Source: Couchioplanes caeruleus (GTDB lineage Bacteria > Actinomycetota > Actinomycetes > Mycobacteriales > Micromonosporaceae). Taken from it: a DNA stretch of 64,000 nt. The DNA lies in contig NZ_RJKL01000001.1 of NCBI RefSeq assembly GCF_003751945.1, forward strand, positions 4,526,001 through 4,590,000, in the 5' to 3' direction. Position 1 is the first letter of the stretch. Each line of letters starts with the position of its first letter. The position numbers were made by a program, and so were the translations under genes. The notes under the pieces were generated by a model. It saw only the letters and a program-made list of their open reading frames with translations. It had not been told where the DNA came from and did no database searches. Positions 25,801-38,300 of this stretch are shown piece by piece.

Positions 25801-26024
25801 AGTGTCTGGCGCAGCCCCCAGACGTACGTCTTCAGGTTGGCCATGGCCGAGCGCGGCGGAGTCGCGGACCACAGGATCTCGGCGAGGCGCCGGCTGCTCA
25901 CCCAATCGTTGGCGTGTGTCAGCAGCGCAAGCAGCAACATCCGCTGCTTGCGGCCGGCGATCGTCACCACTGAGCCCGTTGGTCCCCTGACCTCGAGGGG
26001 TCCCAGGACGCGAAAGAGCAGCAT
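22860..26024 (-). CDS. SARP-AfsR-type transcriptional regulator (OmpR-like DNA-binding, BTAD, NB-ARC, TPR)
   Basis: A 1054-residue activator, probably of the adjoining cluster. Residues 1-95 are an OmpR-like winged helix opening L-F-R-V-L-G-P-L-E-V-R. Residues about 95-250 are the bacterial transcriptional activation domain ending R-E-L-G-I-S-P-G-P-D. An NB-ARC ATPase follows with the P-loop G-M-A-G-V-G-K-T-T and a Walker B-like L-L-L-L-D-N-A. The C-terminal 400 residues are TPR-type helical repeats. This is the domain order of AfsR. ATG 26024 follows GGAGG by 4 bases, and an upstream in-frame start adds 18 unlikely residues. It is transcribed away from the thioesterase-NRPS operon across a 130-base shared promoter region. 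Confidence 0.9.
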   Translation of the reverse strand: MLLFRVLGPLEVRGPTGSVVTIAGRKQRMLLLALLTHANDWVSSRRLAEILWSATPPRSAMANLKTYVWGLRQTLPATSTGADRIEGRRSEYRIVADKSELDLFRFTDLVARGREADGRGDLATAGKLLQEAVELWRGPFAEGLDGTDALFPESGRLTEDRWTATEEWIDALLRLGQHTEVLRIIRGLLADQPLRERLWHQMMLALYRSGRRAESLAAYHDLYETLDRELGISPGPDVQQLHQRILRDDPALLQARPARDDPPARGPQHLVPSHLPPDLASFTGRLPELGYIVGAWTRDETDQPAQSVVCAIDGMAGVGKTTLAVHAAHQMLPWFPDGQFFLDLHGYTPDTRPVDPSDALDRLLRALGLTSQQIPNELEDRSALFRSMLRGRRMLLLLDNAADERQVAPLLPANPGCFVLITGRRQMTGLDDLRSVSLAVLPLADAVALFSRASGDQRPVREPEAVQEVVELCDRLPLAIRVAAARLQARPTWAVSHLADRLRDFQHRLTELESGPRSVTAALQVSYAHLSGDQKRMFRLLGVHPGPDLTAAAAAALIDRPLREADRLLQALVDMHLLWQDNGQRYRMHDLIRQHARQLAESEESAPSQRDAIGRLLDYWVHVGGEARARTRSGRSHPVAHPGYLPHQYAPRFTTPEQAMDWLTEERRNLLAGVRYAARRSLHQHTSNIARALRTVFYMRGEVDDWMAIEKLAVEASRRLDDPLTLAESLQSLGMAYWAVGDNDATLGHLDEALETLRRAGDLSGEAEVLITIGMVLIRMGRPREALARERKALRISGQVKDLHTEARARMILGLTFWRLGDYPAALDNASRSLTIYTERGSKRWQADALNVAGIVYARLADDDKAVDHAKRALALSLETGYHRGSAWGLNLLGSIRVRQQRHKEALDHLRRATRYARDCSDQRIEAHSLSLIGIVLAELGDHRAALECQEQAFALCRHSGDLGLECEIHNEAGAAQRLMGDGESALNHHRLALEMSDEVGDPYEAARALEGAAHALHSLGNTAAADERLRRAKEKYTELSVPAAWSRPSTAAR

Positions 26025-26154
26025 GTATCCTCCGGTGCTCGCCATACCCCCGCCGTGATGTATGGATCTACGTACCACTATGGAGACCTACCGTTGGCAC
26101 CATCCTAGCCATGGCCAGGATTCGATATGACCGCGCGAACGGCGGTGCCTCGAA
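26025..26154. promoter_or_regulatory. Divergent promoter region between the SARP gene and the biosynthetic operon
   Basis: It contains the direct repeat tatggatctacgt (26061) and tatggagacctaccgt (26079), with an 18-base period. SARP proteins bind direct repeats near the -35 region, usually spaced by whole helical turns, so this is a candidate operator only. No clear -10/-35 pair was seen. Confidence 0.35.
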
Positions 26155-26955
26155 GTGACATCGTCGGGACTCCGGGCGGCGGCTCACGTGGGGAGCGAGG
26201 CGCCGGGTTCGTTGTGGCTGGCCGCTCCGATGCGCGCCGCAAACGTCCGGGCACGCCTGATCGCGGTGCCGTCCGCGGGTGGCACGCCGTCGATGTACCG
26301 TTCGCTCGCCGACCGCCTCGCGCCAGACGTCGAGGTCTGGGCCGTCCAGCTTCCAGGGCGCGAGCGTAGGTTCGGCGAACCTGTACCGGAGTCGCTCGCC
26401 GAGATTGTGCCGGCGCTGGCTACCGCCATCGGCGACACGATCGAGCCGCCGTTCGCGATCCTCGGGCACAGCATGGGGGCGTTGATCGCGTACGAGGTGG
26501 CCCGGCGGCTGTGCGACTTGGGCGAACCGCCGCCGCAGCGGCTGCTGGTCTCCGCGTTCCCGGCCCCACACCTTCCACTCTGGAGTGCGCAGGCGCCCCG
26601 GCATACGCTTCCGGACGAGGAGCTGCTGCGGTGGCTGGCCGCTGCCGGCGGGATGCCGGCCGAGGCACTGGCCGACCGGGAGCTGATGGCGCTCCTGCTT
26701 CCGTCGATCCGAGGCGACCTGCGGGCCTGTGAGTCGTACGCCTATCGGCCGGCGCCGCCACTGCCGATGCCGGTGACCGCGTTCGCCGGATCGGACGACG
26801 CCCTGGTGCCGGTCGAGCACGTGGCCGCGTGGGACCGACACACCGACGGCGACTTCGACCTGAACGTCCTGCCCGGCGGCCACTTCTACCTGCACACAGC
26901 GGAGCATGCCCTCGCCAGCCGGGTCCGTGACGTGCTCGCGCCCGGGATTCCTTGA
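26155..26955 (+). CDS. Discrete type II thioesterase of the NRPS/PKS cluster
   Basis: A 266-residue alpha/beta hydrolase. The catalytic Ser lies in A-I-L-G-H-S-M-G-A-L, the Asp region in F-A-G-S-D-D-A-L-V-P-V-E-H, and the His in P-G-G-H-F-Y-L. Such enzymes remove wrong or stalled acyl groups from carrier proteins; some release the product. No thioesterase domain is fused to any of the four NRPS/PKS proteins here, so this enzyme could also take part in release. GTG 26155 has no strong ribosome site, and GTG 26188 is an alternative. It begins the 25-kb operon and is followed after 40 bases by the first NRPS. Confidence 0.88.
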   Translation: MTSSGLRAAAHVGSEAPGSLWLAAPMRAANVRARLIAVPSAGGTPSMYRSLADRLAPDVEVWAVQLPGRERRFGEPVPESLAEIVPALATAIGDTIEPPFAILGHSMGALIAYEVARRLCDLGEPPPQRLLVSAFPAPHLPLWSAQAPRHTLPDEELLRWLAAAGGMPAEALADRELMALLLPSIRGDLRACESYAYRPAPPLPMPVTAFAGSDDALVPVEHVAAWDRHTDGDFDLNVLPGGHFYLHTAEHALASRVRDVLAPGIP

Positions 26956-26995
26956 CCTTCAAGCACACCGCCCACGAGATGAGGGGGTACGTACA

Positions 26996-28956
26996 GTGTC
27001 CACAACGCGGGATCAACTTCTGCTGTCCGGTGCCGAACACGAGCGGATGGTGCTGGCCTGGAACGACACCGCCGTCGCGTACCCGCGGGACGGCTCGCTC
27101 GCCGCCCTGTTCGAGGAGCAGGCCGACCGTTCGCCGGACGCACCGGCGCTGCGGTTCGGTGACGACACGCTCAGCTACCGGGAACTCGACGAGCGGGCCA
27201 ACCAGCTGTCCCACGCCCTGGCCCAGCTCGGTGTGGGCGCCGAGGCCCGGGTCGGTCTCTGCCTCGGCTACGGGGCGGACTGGGTGGTCGGGGCGCTGGC
27301 GGCGGTGAAGCTCGCCGCAGCGTACGTGCCGCTCGACCCCGACTACCCGGTCGACCGGCTGGCCTACATGGCCGAGGACTCCGGCGTACAGGTGGTGCTG
27401 GTGCGCTCGACGACGGCCGAGCGGCTCGCCGGAACCGCAGTGCGCCTGGTTGACCTCGACGAGGTGGCCCCGGCCATCACCGCCGCGCCGCTCGGCAGTC
27501 CCGCCCACTCGGCACATCCGGACCACCTCGCCTACATCATGTACACGTCCGGGTCGACCGGCCGGCCCAAGGGCGTGGCGGTGACGCACCGCAACGTGAT
27601 CCGGCTGGTTCGCGGCGTGGATTATGTGGACTTCCGCCCGGGTGACTCGGTGGCCCAGTGCTCCAACATCTCCTTCGACGCGGCGACCTTCGAGGTCTGG
27701 GGTGCGCTGCTCAACGGCGCCCAGCTGGTCGGCATCTCGAGGGATGGCATCCTGGACCCCGCCCGCCTGGGAGAACGGATCCGCGGCGAGGGCATCGACA
27801 TCTTGTTCCTCACCACCTCGCTCGGCATGCAGGTGGCCAGGGACCGTCCGGCGGCGCTCGACGGTCTGCGGTGCTTCGTTTTCGGCGGCGAGCAGGCCGA
27901 CCCGCACGCCCTGCGTGCGCTGCTCGCGCACGGCGCCCCGCAGCGGACGGTCAACGGGTACGGCCCGACCGAGACCACGACGTTCGCAGCCGCGCACGAA
28001 TGCCACGGCCTCGGTCCCGGCGACACCGTCGTGCCGATCGGGCGGCCCCTGAGCAACACGACGATGTACGTACTCGATGAGTCCCTCGAGCCGGTGCCCG
28101 CTGGTGTGGAGGGCGAGCTGCACATCGGCGGCGACGGGGTCGCTCGCGGGTACGTGAACCGCCCCGGGCTGACCGCGGACCGGTTCGTCCCCGACCACCT
28201 CGGCGGCGTCCCGGGACGCCGGCTGTACCGGACCGGCGACCGGGCCCGCCATCGGCCCGACGGCACGGTGGAGGTACTCGGCCGCTTCGACCGGCAGCTC
28301 AAGGTCCGGGGCTTCCGCATCGAGCCCGGCGAGATCGAGGACTGCCTGCTCCGGACCGGGCTGGTGCGCCACGCAACCGTCCAGCCCTGGCACGACACTG
28401 CCGGCGACACGCACCTCGTCGGCTATGTCGTCCCGGCGGAGCCGGAGGTGACCACCGAGGTGGTGCGCGCCCGCCTGAGCGACGAGCTGCCGGACTACCT
28501 GGTTCCCCACCTGCTCGTCTCGCTGCCTGCACTGCCGCTGACCGCCAACGGCAAGCTCGACATGCGGGCGCTGCCCGACCCCACGGGCCAGTTCCGGGAT
28601 CGGGCGGACGTGAGCGCGCCCGGCACGCCGAGTGAGCGGATGATCGCAGACGTCTGGCGGGAGGTGCTCGGCGGGACCGAGGTCGGCCGGCAGGACAGCT
28701 TCTTCGAGCTGGGCGGCCACTCGCTGAAGGCCACCCAGGTGGTCATCCGGGTGTCCGCCGCGGTCGGCGCGCAGGTGCCGCTGCGGCTGCTCTTCGACCA
28801 TCAGACGCTCGCCGCTTTTGCCGCCGCCGTGGACGGTCTCGCCGCCGAGCCGGACCGGGCCGCGGCCGCCGGACCGGCCCGCCCCGCGAACAACGCCCGA
28901 GGCAGTGTCGCCGACCTCCTCGCCGCCTTCGAGCAGCCGAACCGGGGGGCGGCGGC

Positions 28957-28960
<4 letters not shown>
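26996..28960 (+). CDS. NRPS, A-T (module without a condensation domain; Val-like code)
   Basis: A 654-residue protein: adenylation domain (about residues 20-530) and carrier domain (phosphopantetheine Ser576 in G-G-H-S-L). Core motifs include Y-T-S-G-S-T-G-R-P-K-G and N-G-Y-G-P-T-E-T. The specificity residues read by eye are D-A-F-F-V-G-G-T-F, close to the valine code D-A-F-W-L/I-G-G-T-F, so a branched aliphatic amino acid is likely. The GTG start 26996 has GAGGGGG 8 bases upstream. There is no condensation domain. It could start the line or receive its upstream unit from the free C-terminal C domain of the last NRPS (48488-51502). It overlaps the next gene by 4 bases. Confidence 0.9.
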
Positions 28961-32277
<3,317 letters not shown>

Positions 32278-32281
32278 ACAG

Positions 32282-35200
32282 ATGAGCGACTGGAGCGGAC
32301 TGGAGATAGCGGTCATCGGCATGGCCGGTCGCTTCGCGGGTGCCGAGAGCATCGACGACTACTGGCGGCTGATCCGCACCGGCACAGACTCGATCCGGAG
32401 GTTCTCCACCGAGGAGCTGACCGCGGCCGGCGTCGACGAGACTGAGCGACGGCGGCCGGATCACGTGCCGGTGGGAGGCGCCATGGACGGCGCCGAACTC
32501 TTCGACGCGAGCTTCTTCGGCTACACGCCCCGAGACGCCGCCGTGCTCGACCCACAACAACGGGTGTTCCTGGAGTGCGCATGGCACGCCTTGGAGGACG
32601 CCGGCTACGGCGGAGAGCCCGATGACGCCCTGGTCGGGGTCTACGCCGGGGCAAGCCTGAGTACCTACCTGCTGCGACATCTGCTCGCCGACGAGCAGCT
32701 TACCGCCGAGCTCAGCGAGCACGAGCTGGTCCTGAGCAACGACAAGGACACCCTCGCTACCCGCGTCGCGTATCACATGGACCTGCGTGGCCCGGCGGTG
32801 ACCGTGCAGACCGGCTGCTCGACGTCGCTGGTCGCCATCCACCTGGCGGCACAGGCGCTGGTTAGCCGCGACTGCGACATCGCCCTCGCCGGTGGTGTCT
32901 CGATCCGGCTGCCGCAGACCGGCGGCTACCGGTACCAGGAGGGCGGAATCCTCTCTCCGGACGGCCACTGCCGGGCCTTCGACGCCGAGGCGCAGGGCAC
33001 GGTCGGCGGCAACGGCGTCGGCGTCGTGGTGCTCAAGCCGCTCGCTGACGCGCTCCGAGACGGCGACACGGTGCACGCCGTCATTCGGGGCAGTGCGATC
33101 AACAACGACGGCCGCGGCCGGATCGGCTTCACCGCGCCGGGGATCGACGGCCAGGCCGCCGTGGTGCGCGCCGCACACGAGGTGGCTGACGTCGACCCGG
33201 CCACCATCGGGTATGTCGAGGCGCACGGCACCGGCACCCCGCTCGGCGATCCCATCGAGGTCGCCGCGCTGAGCCAGGCCTTCCGCGCGGGCGCGCCGGA
33301 CGGGACCGGATGGTGCGCGCTCGGCTCGGTCAAGACCGTCATCGGTCACCTGGATGCGGCGGCGGGCGTGGCCGGCTTCGTGAAGGCCGTGCTCGCCGTC
33401 CGGGAGGGACTGCTGCCGCCCAGCCCGTACTTCACCGCGCCGAACCCGGAGCTGGACCTCGGCTCCACGCCGTTCCACGTTCCCACCGAGCCGCGGCCGT
33501 GGCGACAGAACGATCACCCGCGGCGCGCCGGCGTCAGCTCGTTCAGCATGGGGGGAACCAACGCCCATGTGGTGCTCGAACAACCGCCCGCTCCGGTGCC
33601 CGCCGAGCCCACCCGGCCGCACGAGGTGCTGCTCCTGTCGGCCCAGACCGAGGCGGCGCTGGCCGAGGCGGCGGACCGGCTGAGCCGCCACCTCGGCGCG
33701 CAGCCTGACATTGCGCTGGGCGACGTCGCGTACACGCTGATGGCGGGCCGTCGCCCGTTCCCGTACCGAATGGCCGTGGTGGCCGCCGACCCGGCGGAGG
33801 CGGCTCAGCGGCTGCGTGCCGGCGCGCCGGCAGCCGCCGGCGTGGCGCAAACCGACGGGCGCGACGTGGTGTTCCTCTTCCCCGGCCAGGGCTCGCAGTA
33901 CCCCGGGATGGCGACCGGCCTCTACGACCACGAGCCGGCGTTCCGGCGCCATCTCGACGAGTGCGCGGAGCTCCTGCGCCCGCACCTCGACGCCGACCTC
34001 CGCGACGTGCTGCGCGACCGGGACACCGGCGCCGGCGATCGGCTGGCACAGACCTGCTGGACCCAGCCCGCGCTGTTCGCCGTCGAGTACGCGCTGGCCC
34101 GGCTCTGGCTGGGGTGGGGCATCACGCCGCGGGCGATGCTGGGGCACAGCGTCGGCGAATACGTGGCCGCCTGCCTCGCCTCCACCATGGACCTGCCCGA
34201 GGCGTTGCGGCTGGTGACGGCGCGGGGCCGACTGATGCAAAGGATGCCCGCCGGCGCCATGCTTTCGGTCGCCCTCTCCGCCGAAGAAGCCGCCGCGCTC
34301 GCCGACGCCCTCGGCGGGGAACTTGCCCTGTCGGTGAGCAACGGTCCGGACCTCAGCGTCCTCTCCGGTCCGGTGGCCGACATCGAACGAGCCGAGGCGG
34401 AGCTAACCCGGATGGGCCTGGCACACCGGCGGCTGCACACCTCACACGCGTTCCACTCGCCCATGATGGATCCGATCCTCGACGAGTTCGCCGACCTGGT
34501 GTCGACGGTACGGCTGCGACCTCCGCGGATTCCCTTTGTCTCCAACGTCACCGGCGCGCCGATCACCGCCGACCAGGCGACCGAACCCCGGTACTGGGCC
34601 CGCCAGCTGCGGCAGCCGGTACAGTTCAGCGAAGGCGTACGCGCCCTGCTCGGCACGCCGGAGCAGGTCCTGCTGGAGGTCGGGCCGGGCGCCACCCTGA
34701 CCGGTCTGGCACGCCGGCACGATCTGGGCGCCAGCGGGCATACAGCGGTGAATTCGTTGCCGCGGGTCACCGAGCAGCGCGCCGACACCGCCGCGCTGGC
34801 CGCCGCGGCCGGCCGGCTGTGGACGTCCGGTGTCACCCTCAACGCCGACGCCCTCGCCCCCGGGCGCCGCCGGATCTCGCTGCCCGGCTATCCGTTCGCC
34901 CGGCAACGGCACTGGGTCGACCTGCCCTCGGCGCCGCCCGTCGCGACCGCGGCCGACGTTGCGCCCGTGGCCGCACCCGCCACGGCCGATGCCCAGGAGA
35001 CGCTGGTCCGGATCACCGAGATCTGGCAGCGGCTGCTCGGCATCCCCGGCGTCGGACCGCACGACGACTTCTTCGAGCTCGGCGGCCACTCGCTGCTGGT
35101 CACCCAGATCGTGGCCCGGATCCATGACGAGTTGGGCGTCCAGCTCGCCCCGGCGGCCGTCTTCGAGATGCCAACCATCGCCCTGCTCGCCGCCGAGGTG

Positions 35201-35329
35201 GACCGGATACAGGCCGCCGCCGCGGTGGACCTGAGCGAGCTGCTGGCCGAGCTGGAGATGGTTGCCCCCGACGAACTTCAGGCCGAGCTGGACCTGCTCC
35301 GCGGCAGTGAGGAGTCCCGTCCGTCATGA
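32282..35329 (+). CDS. Type I polyketide synthase, KS-AT-ACP, malonyl-type
   Basis: A 1015-residue module that adds one C2 unit to the peptide chain. The ketosynthase (about residues 8-430) has Cys179 in Q-T-G-C-S-T-S-L, an unusual variant of T-A-C-S-S-S. Its two catalytic His lie in V-E-A-H-G-T-G-T and V-I-G-H-L-D-A-A. The acyltransferase (about 530-840) has Ser623 in G-H-S-V-G-E. Its specificity motif H-A-F-H points to malonyl-CoA. The carrier Ser937 is in G-G-H-S-L, NRPS-like. There is no ketoreductase, dehydratase or methyltransferase, so a beta-keto extension is expected unless partner enzymes act. It overlaps the next NRPS gene by 4 bases. Confidence 0.93.
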   Translation: MSDWSGLEIAVIGMAGRFAGAESIDDYWRLIRTGTDSIRRFSTEELTAAGVDETERRRPDHVPVGGAMDGAELFDASFFGYTPRDAAVLDPQQRVFLECAWHALEDAGYGGEPDDALVGVYAGASLSTYLLRHLLADEQLTAELSEHELVLSNDKDTLATRVAYHMDLRGPAVTVQTGCSTSLVAIHLAAQALVSRDCDIALAGGVSIRLPQTGGYRYQEGGILSPDGHCRAFDAEAQGTVGGNGVGVVVLKPLADALRDGDTVHAVIRGSAINNDGRGRIGFTAPGIDGQAAVVRAAHEVADVDPATIGYVEAHGTGTPLGDPIEVAALSQAFRAGAPDGTGWCALGSVKTVIGHLDAAAGVAGFVKAVLAVREGLLPPSPYFTAPNPELDLGSTPFHVPTEPRPWRQNDHPRRAGVSSFSMGGTNAHVVLEQPPAPVPAEPTRPHEVLLLSAQTEAALAEAADRLSRHLGAQPDIALGDVAYTLMAGRRPFPYRMAVVAADPAEAAQRLRAGAPAAAGVAQTDGRDVVFLFPGQGSQYPGMATGLYDHEPAFRRHLDECAELLRPHLDADLRDVLRDRDTGAGDRLAQTCWTQPALFAVEYALARLWLGWGITPRAMLGHSVGEYVAACLASTMDLPEALRLVTARGRLMQRMPAGAMLSVALSAEEAAALADALGGELALSVSNGPDLSVLSGPVADIERAEAELTRMGLAHRRLHTSHAFHSPMMDPILDEFADLVSTVRLRPPRIPFVSNVTGAPITADQATEPRYWARQLRQPVQFSEGVRALLGTPEQVLLEVGPGATLTGLARRHDLGASGHTAVNSLPRVTEQRADTAALAAAAGRLWTSGVTLNADALAPGRRRISLPGYPFARQRHWVDLPSAPPVATAADVAPVAAPATADAQETLVRITEIWQRLLGIPGVGPHDDFFELGGHSLLVTQIVARIHDELGVQLAPAAVFEMPTIALLAAEVDRIQAAAAVDLSELLAELEMVAPDELQAELDLLRGSEESRPS

Positions 35330-38300
35330 CCGCAAGCCTCGGCGAACAGCTCGCCCAACTCACCCCGGCACAGCGGACCTCCCTGCTGCGTCGGCTGCGT
35401 CAGCGAGAACCCCAGCCCGCCGGCGACCGGACGTTTCCGCTGTCCCACGCCCAGGAACGGCTCTGGTTCCTCGATCAGCTCGACCCGGGCAACCCGGCGT
35501 ACAACATCCCGTTCGCGCTGCGCATCACCGGATCCCTCGACCGGGAGGCGCTGAAGCGGGCAATCCGGGACGTAGTCAGGCGGCACGCGGCGCTGCGGAC
35601 CGCCTTCCCGGTGACCGAGGGCCGGCCTGGCCAGGTGGTGCGCGCGGTACTCGAGATGCCGGTGCCGGTCACCGACCTCGGCCATCTGCCTTCGCCGGAG
35701 CGGGCCGCGGAATCCTCCCGGCTGGCCGCCGAGCACGCCCGGCAGCGATTCGCGCTCGCCGACGGGCCGCTGCTGAGTGTCCGGCTACTCGTGCTCGGCG
35801 CCGACCACCTGCTGCTCGTCGCGGTTCACCACATCGTCTTTGACGGCTGGTCCACCTCGGTCTTTGTCGACGAGCTGGCTGCGCACTACAAGGCAGCGGT
35901 CACCGGCGTCCCGGCACAGGTGCCAGCCCTCCCTGTGCAGTTCACCGAGTGGGCAGCAGAGGAACGCGACCTGCTCGACGGGCCGGCGATGGCCGGGCAT
36001 CTGGCGCACTGGAAACGCCGGCTGACCGGGGCGCCGCTGCTCTCCACCCTCCCGACCGACCGGCCGCGGCAGGCGGTGCGGCGAAACAGGGGCGCCCAGC
36101 GGCCGTTCCGGCTCGACGCGGAGCTGACCGGCCGGGTCGAGACGTTCGCCCGGCAGGCCGGAGTGACCCTCAACGCCGCGGCGCTCGCCGCCTTCGCCGC
36201 CGTGCTTCGCCAGGCCACCGGGCAGGATGAGCTGCTGATCGGCACGCCGGTCGGCGGACGCATGCGGGCCGGCCTCGAGCCGCTGATCGGCTGCTTCGCC
36301 AATACCCTGGTCCTGCGCCTGGACCTCTCCGGCGACCCGGCTCTGCGAGTAGTCGCCGAACGGGCGCATCGCGCGATCGCCGACGCGTACGCCCACCAGG
36401 ACGCCCCGTACACCCGGGTGGTCGAGGAGGTCGCGCCGCCGCGGGATCCCGCCGTCAACCCGCTGTTCCAGACCATGTTCAGCGTTGCCGGCATCTCGGA
36501 GGAGCCGCGTCAGGCAGGCCCGGTGACGTTCACGCTGGAGAACGTCGACAACGGGCTGACCGACTTCGACCTGTTCTTCACGCTCACCCGCCGGGACGGT
36601 GCGCTGGAGGGTCTCGCCTCGTACGATGCCGACCTCTATCTGCCTGGCACGGTCGATGGCCTGGTCGACTGCCTACGGTCCGCCCTGGACGAGTTCGCCA
36701 CCCATCCGGACCGGCCGCTCAGCCGGGTCGGGAGCCTGCGCCGACGCCGAGTGAGCATCGCCGCTTCGTTTACCGCGGACCCGGTACGGGAGCCGGCCGA
36801 CTTCTGGCTGCGCTTCCTCCGGATGCCCGTCGACCTGCGGATCGCGCCGTACGGCCAGGTCGTTCCCCACCTGCTCGCCAGCGGCGACGACGACGCCACG
36901 GTCTGCCTGTTGCGATGGGAGGACTGGCTCCGGCACCACGACAAGATGCCGACTGCCGAGGCGGCCACCGTGCTCGACCGGGCGGCGACCGACCTCGCGG
37001 CGGGTCTCCGGACGTACCGGGACCGGTCGGATGCGCCGCTCATCGTCGGCGTATGCCCGCCGTCCGAGGCGTACGAGCGGCATCCGTGGACTGCGTTGTT
37101 CGCCCAACTCGACGACCGGCTGAGCCGCCTGTGCCGCGAGCTCGGCGTCACGGCGATGCTGCCGGACAGATGGACCCAGCGTTATCCGGCCGGTCAGGTG
37201 CACGACGCACAGGCCGACGCGCTCGGTCACGTGCCGTACTCGACGTCGTTCTTCGCGGTGCTCGGCACCCAGGTGGTCCGCCGCCTGGCCGGCCGATGGA
37301 CGGCGCCGGTGCACACCGTCGTGCTCGACCCGGCCGGTCCGGGCGACGGCTCCGACCCGGAGGTTGCGGCGGTGGTCCGACGATTCATCCTTCAGCAGGA
37401 GCGGTACGGCCGCCGTGTCATGGTGGGCGACCCCGCCAAGCTGACGGAAATCGAACCCGCTGGCTGCGTAGTGCTCTCCACCGACCCGCGCGCTTGCGCC
37501 ACGACACTCGCCCGGTTCCCAGGCGCGGTGGCGCTGACGGTGCCCGTGCCGAGCCGGCGCCTGGCCCGCTACCTGGACCACGTCTGGCTCCTGGACCCGC
37601 CGGCCGAACCGGGCCCGACGGCGGCCAGGCCGGATTCGGCGCGGGTCGCGTACCTGGCCACCCAGCTCACCGATGCGGAGGTCATCGCCGAGCGGTCCCG
37701 GCCGGCCGAACCGGCCGGACCGGCCACCGACGGTCCCCTGGTCGCGCCCCGGACCCGTACCGAGGAGCGGCTGGCCGGGCTGTGGCGCGAGCTGCTGCCG
37801 GACCACGAGATCGGGGCGCACAGCGACTTCTTCGCGCTGGGTGGGCACTCGCTGCTGGCCACGCGGCTGCTGTCCCGGGTCCATGCCGAGTTCGGCACGG
37901 CTGTTCCTCTGCACGCTTTCTTCGCCGGACCGACCGTCGAACGGCTCGCCGCGATTCTCGCCGAGCAGGGCCACAGCGACGATCCGATCCCGGTCGTGCC
38001 GCGCAACGGCGATCTGGTGCCGTCATCGACGCAGCAGCGGCTGTGGACCGCGGCCCAGATCGGTGATGACCCCGGTCGGCACAACATCACCTTCGCGGCG
38101 GCGCTGTCCGGGCCGCTGGACCTGGCGGCGCTGCGGACTGCCGTGGCCCGCCTGGTCGAGCGGCACGAGATCCTTCGTACCACCTTCCGGGACGTGGACG
38201 GGGTGCCGTATCTGGAAGTGCACGACCACCTGGACTGCTGGCTGCCCGAGGTGGACCTCACCGGCGTGCCGGCGGCCGAGCGGGCCAACTCCGCCCGGGA

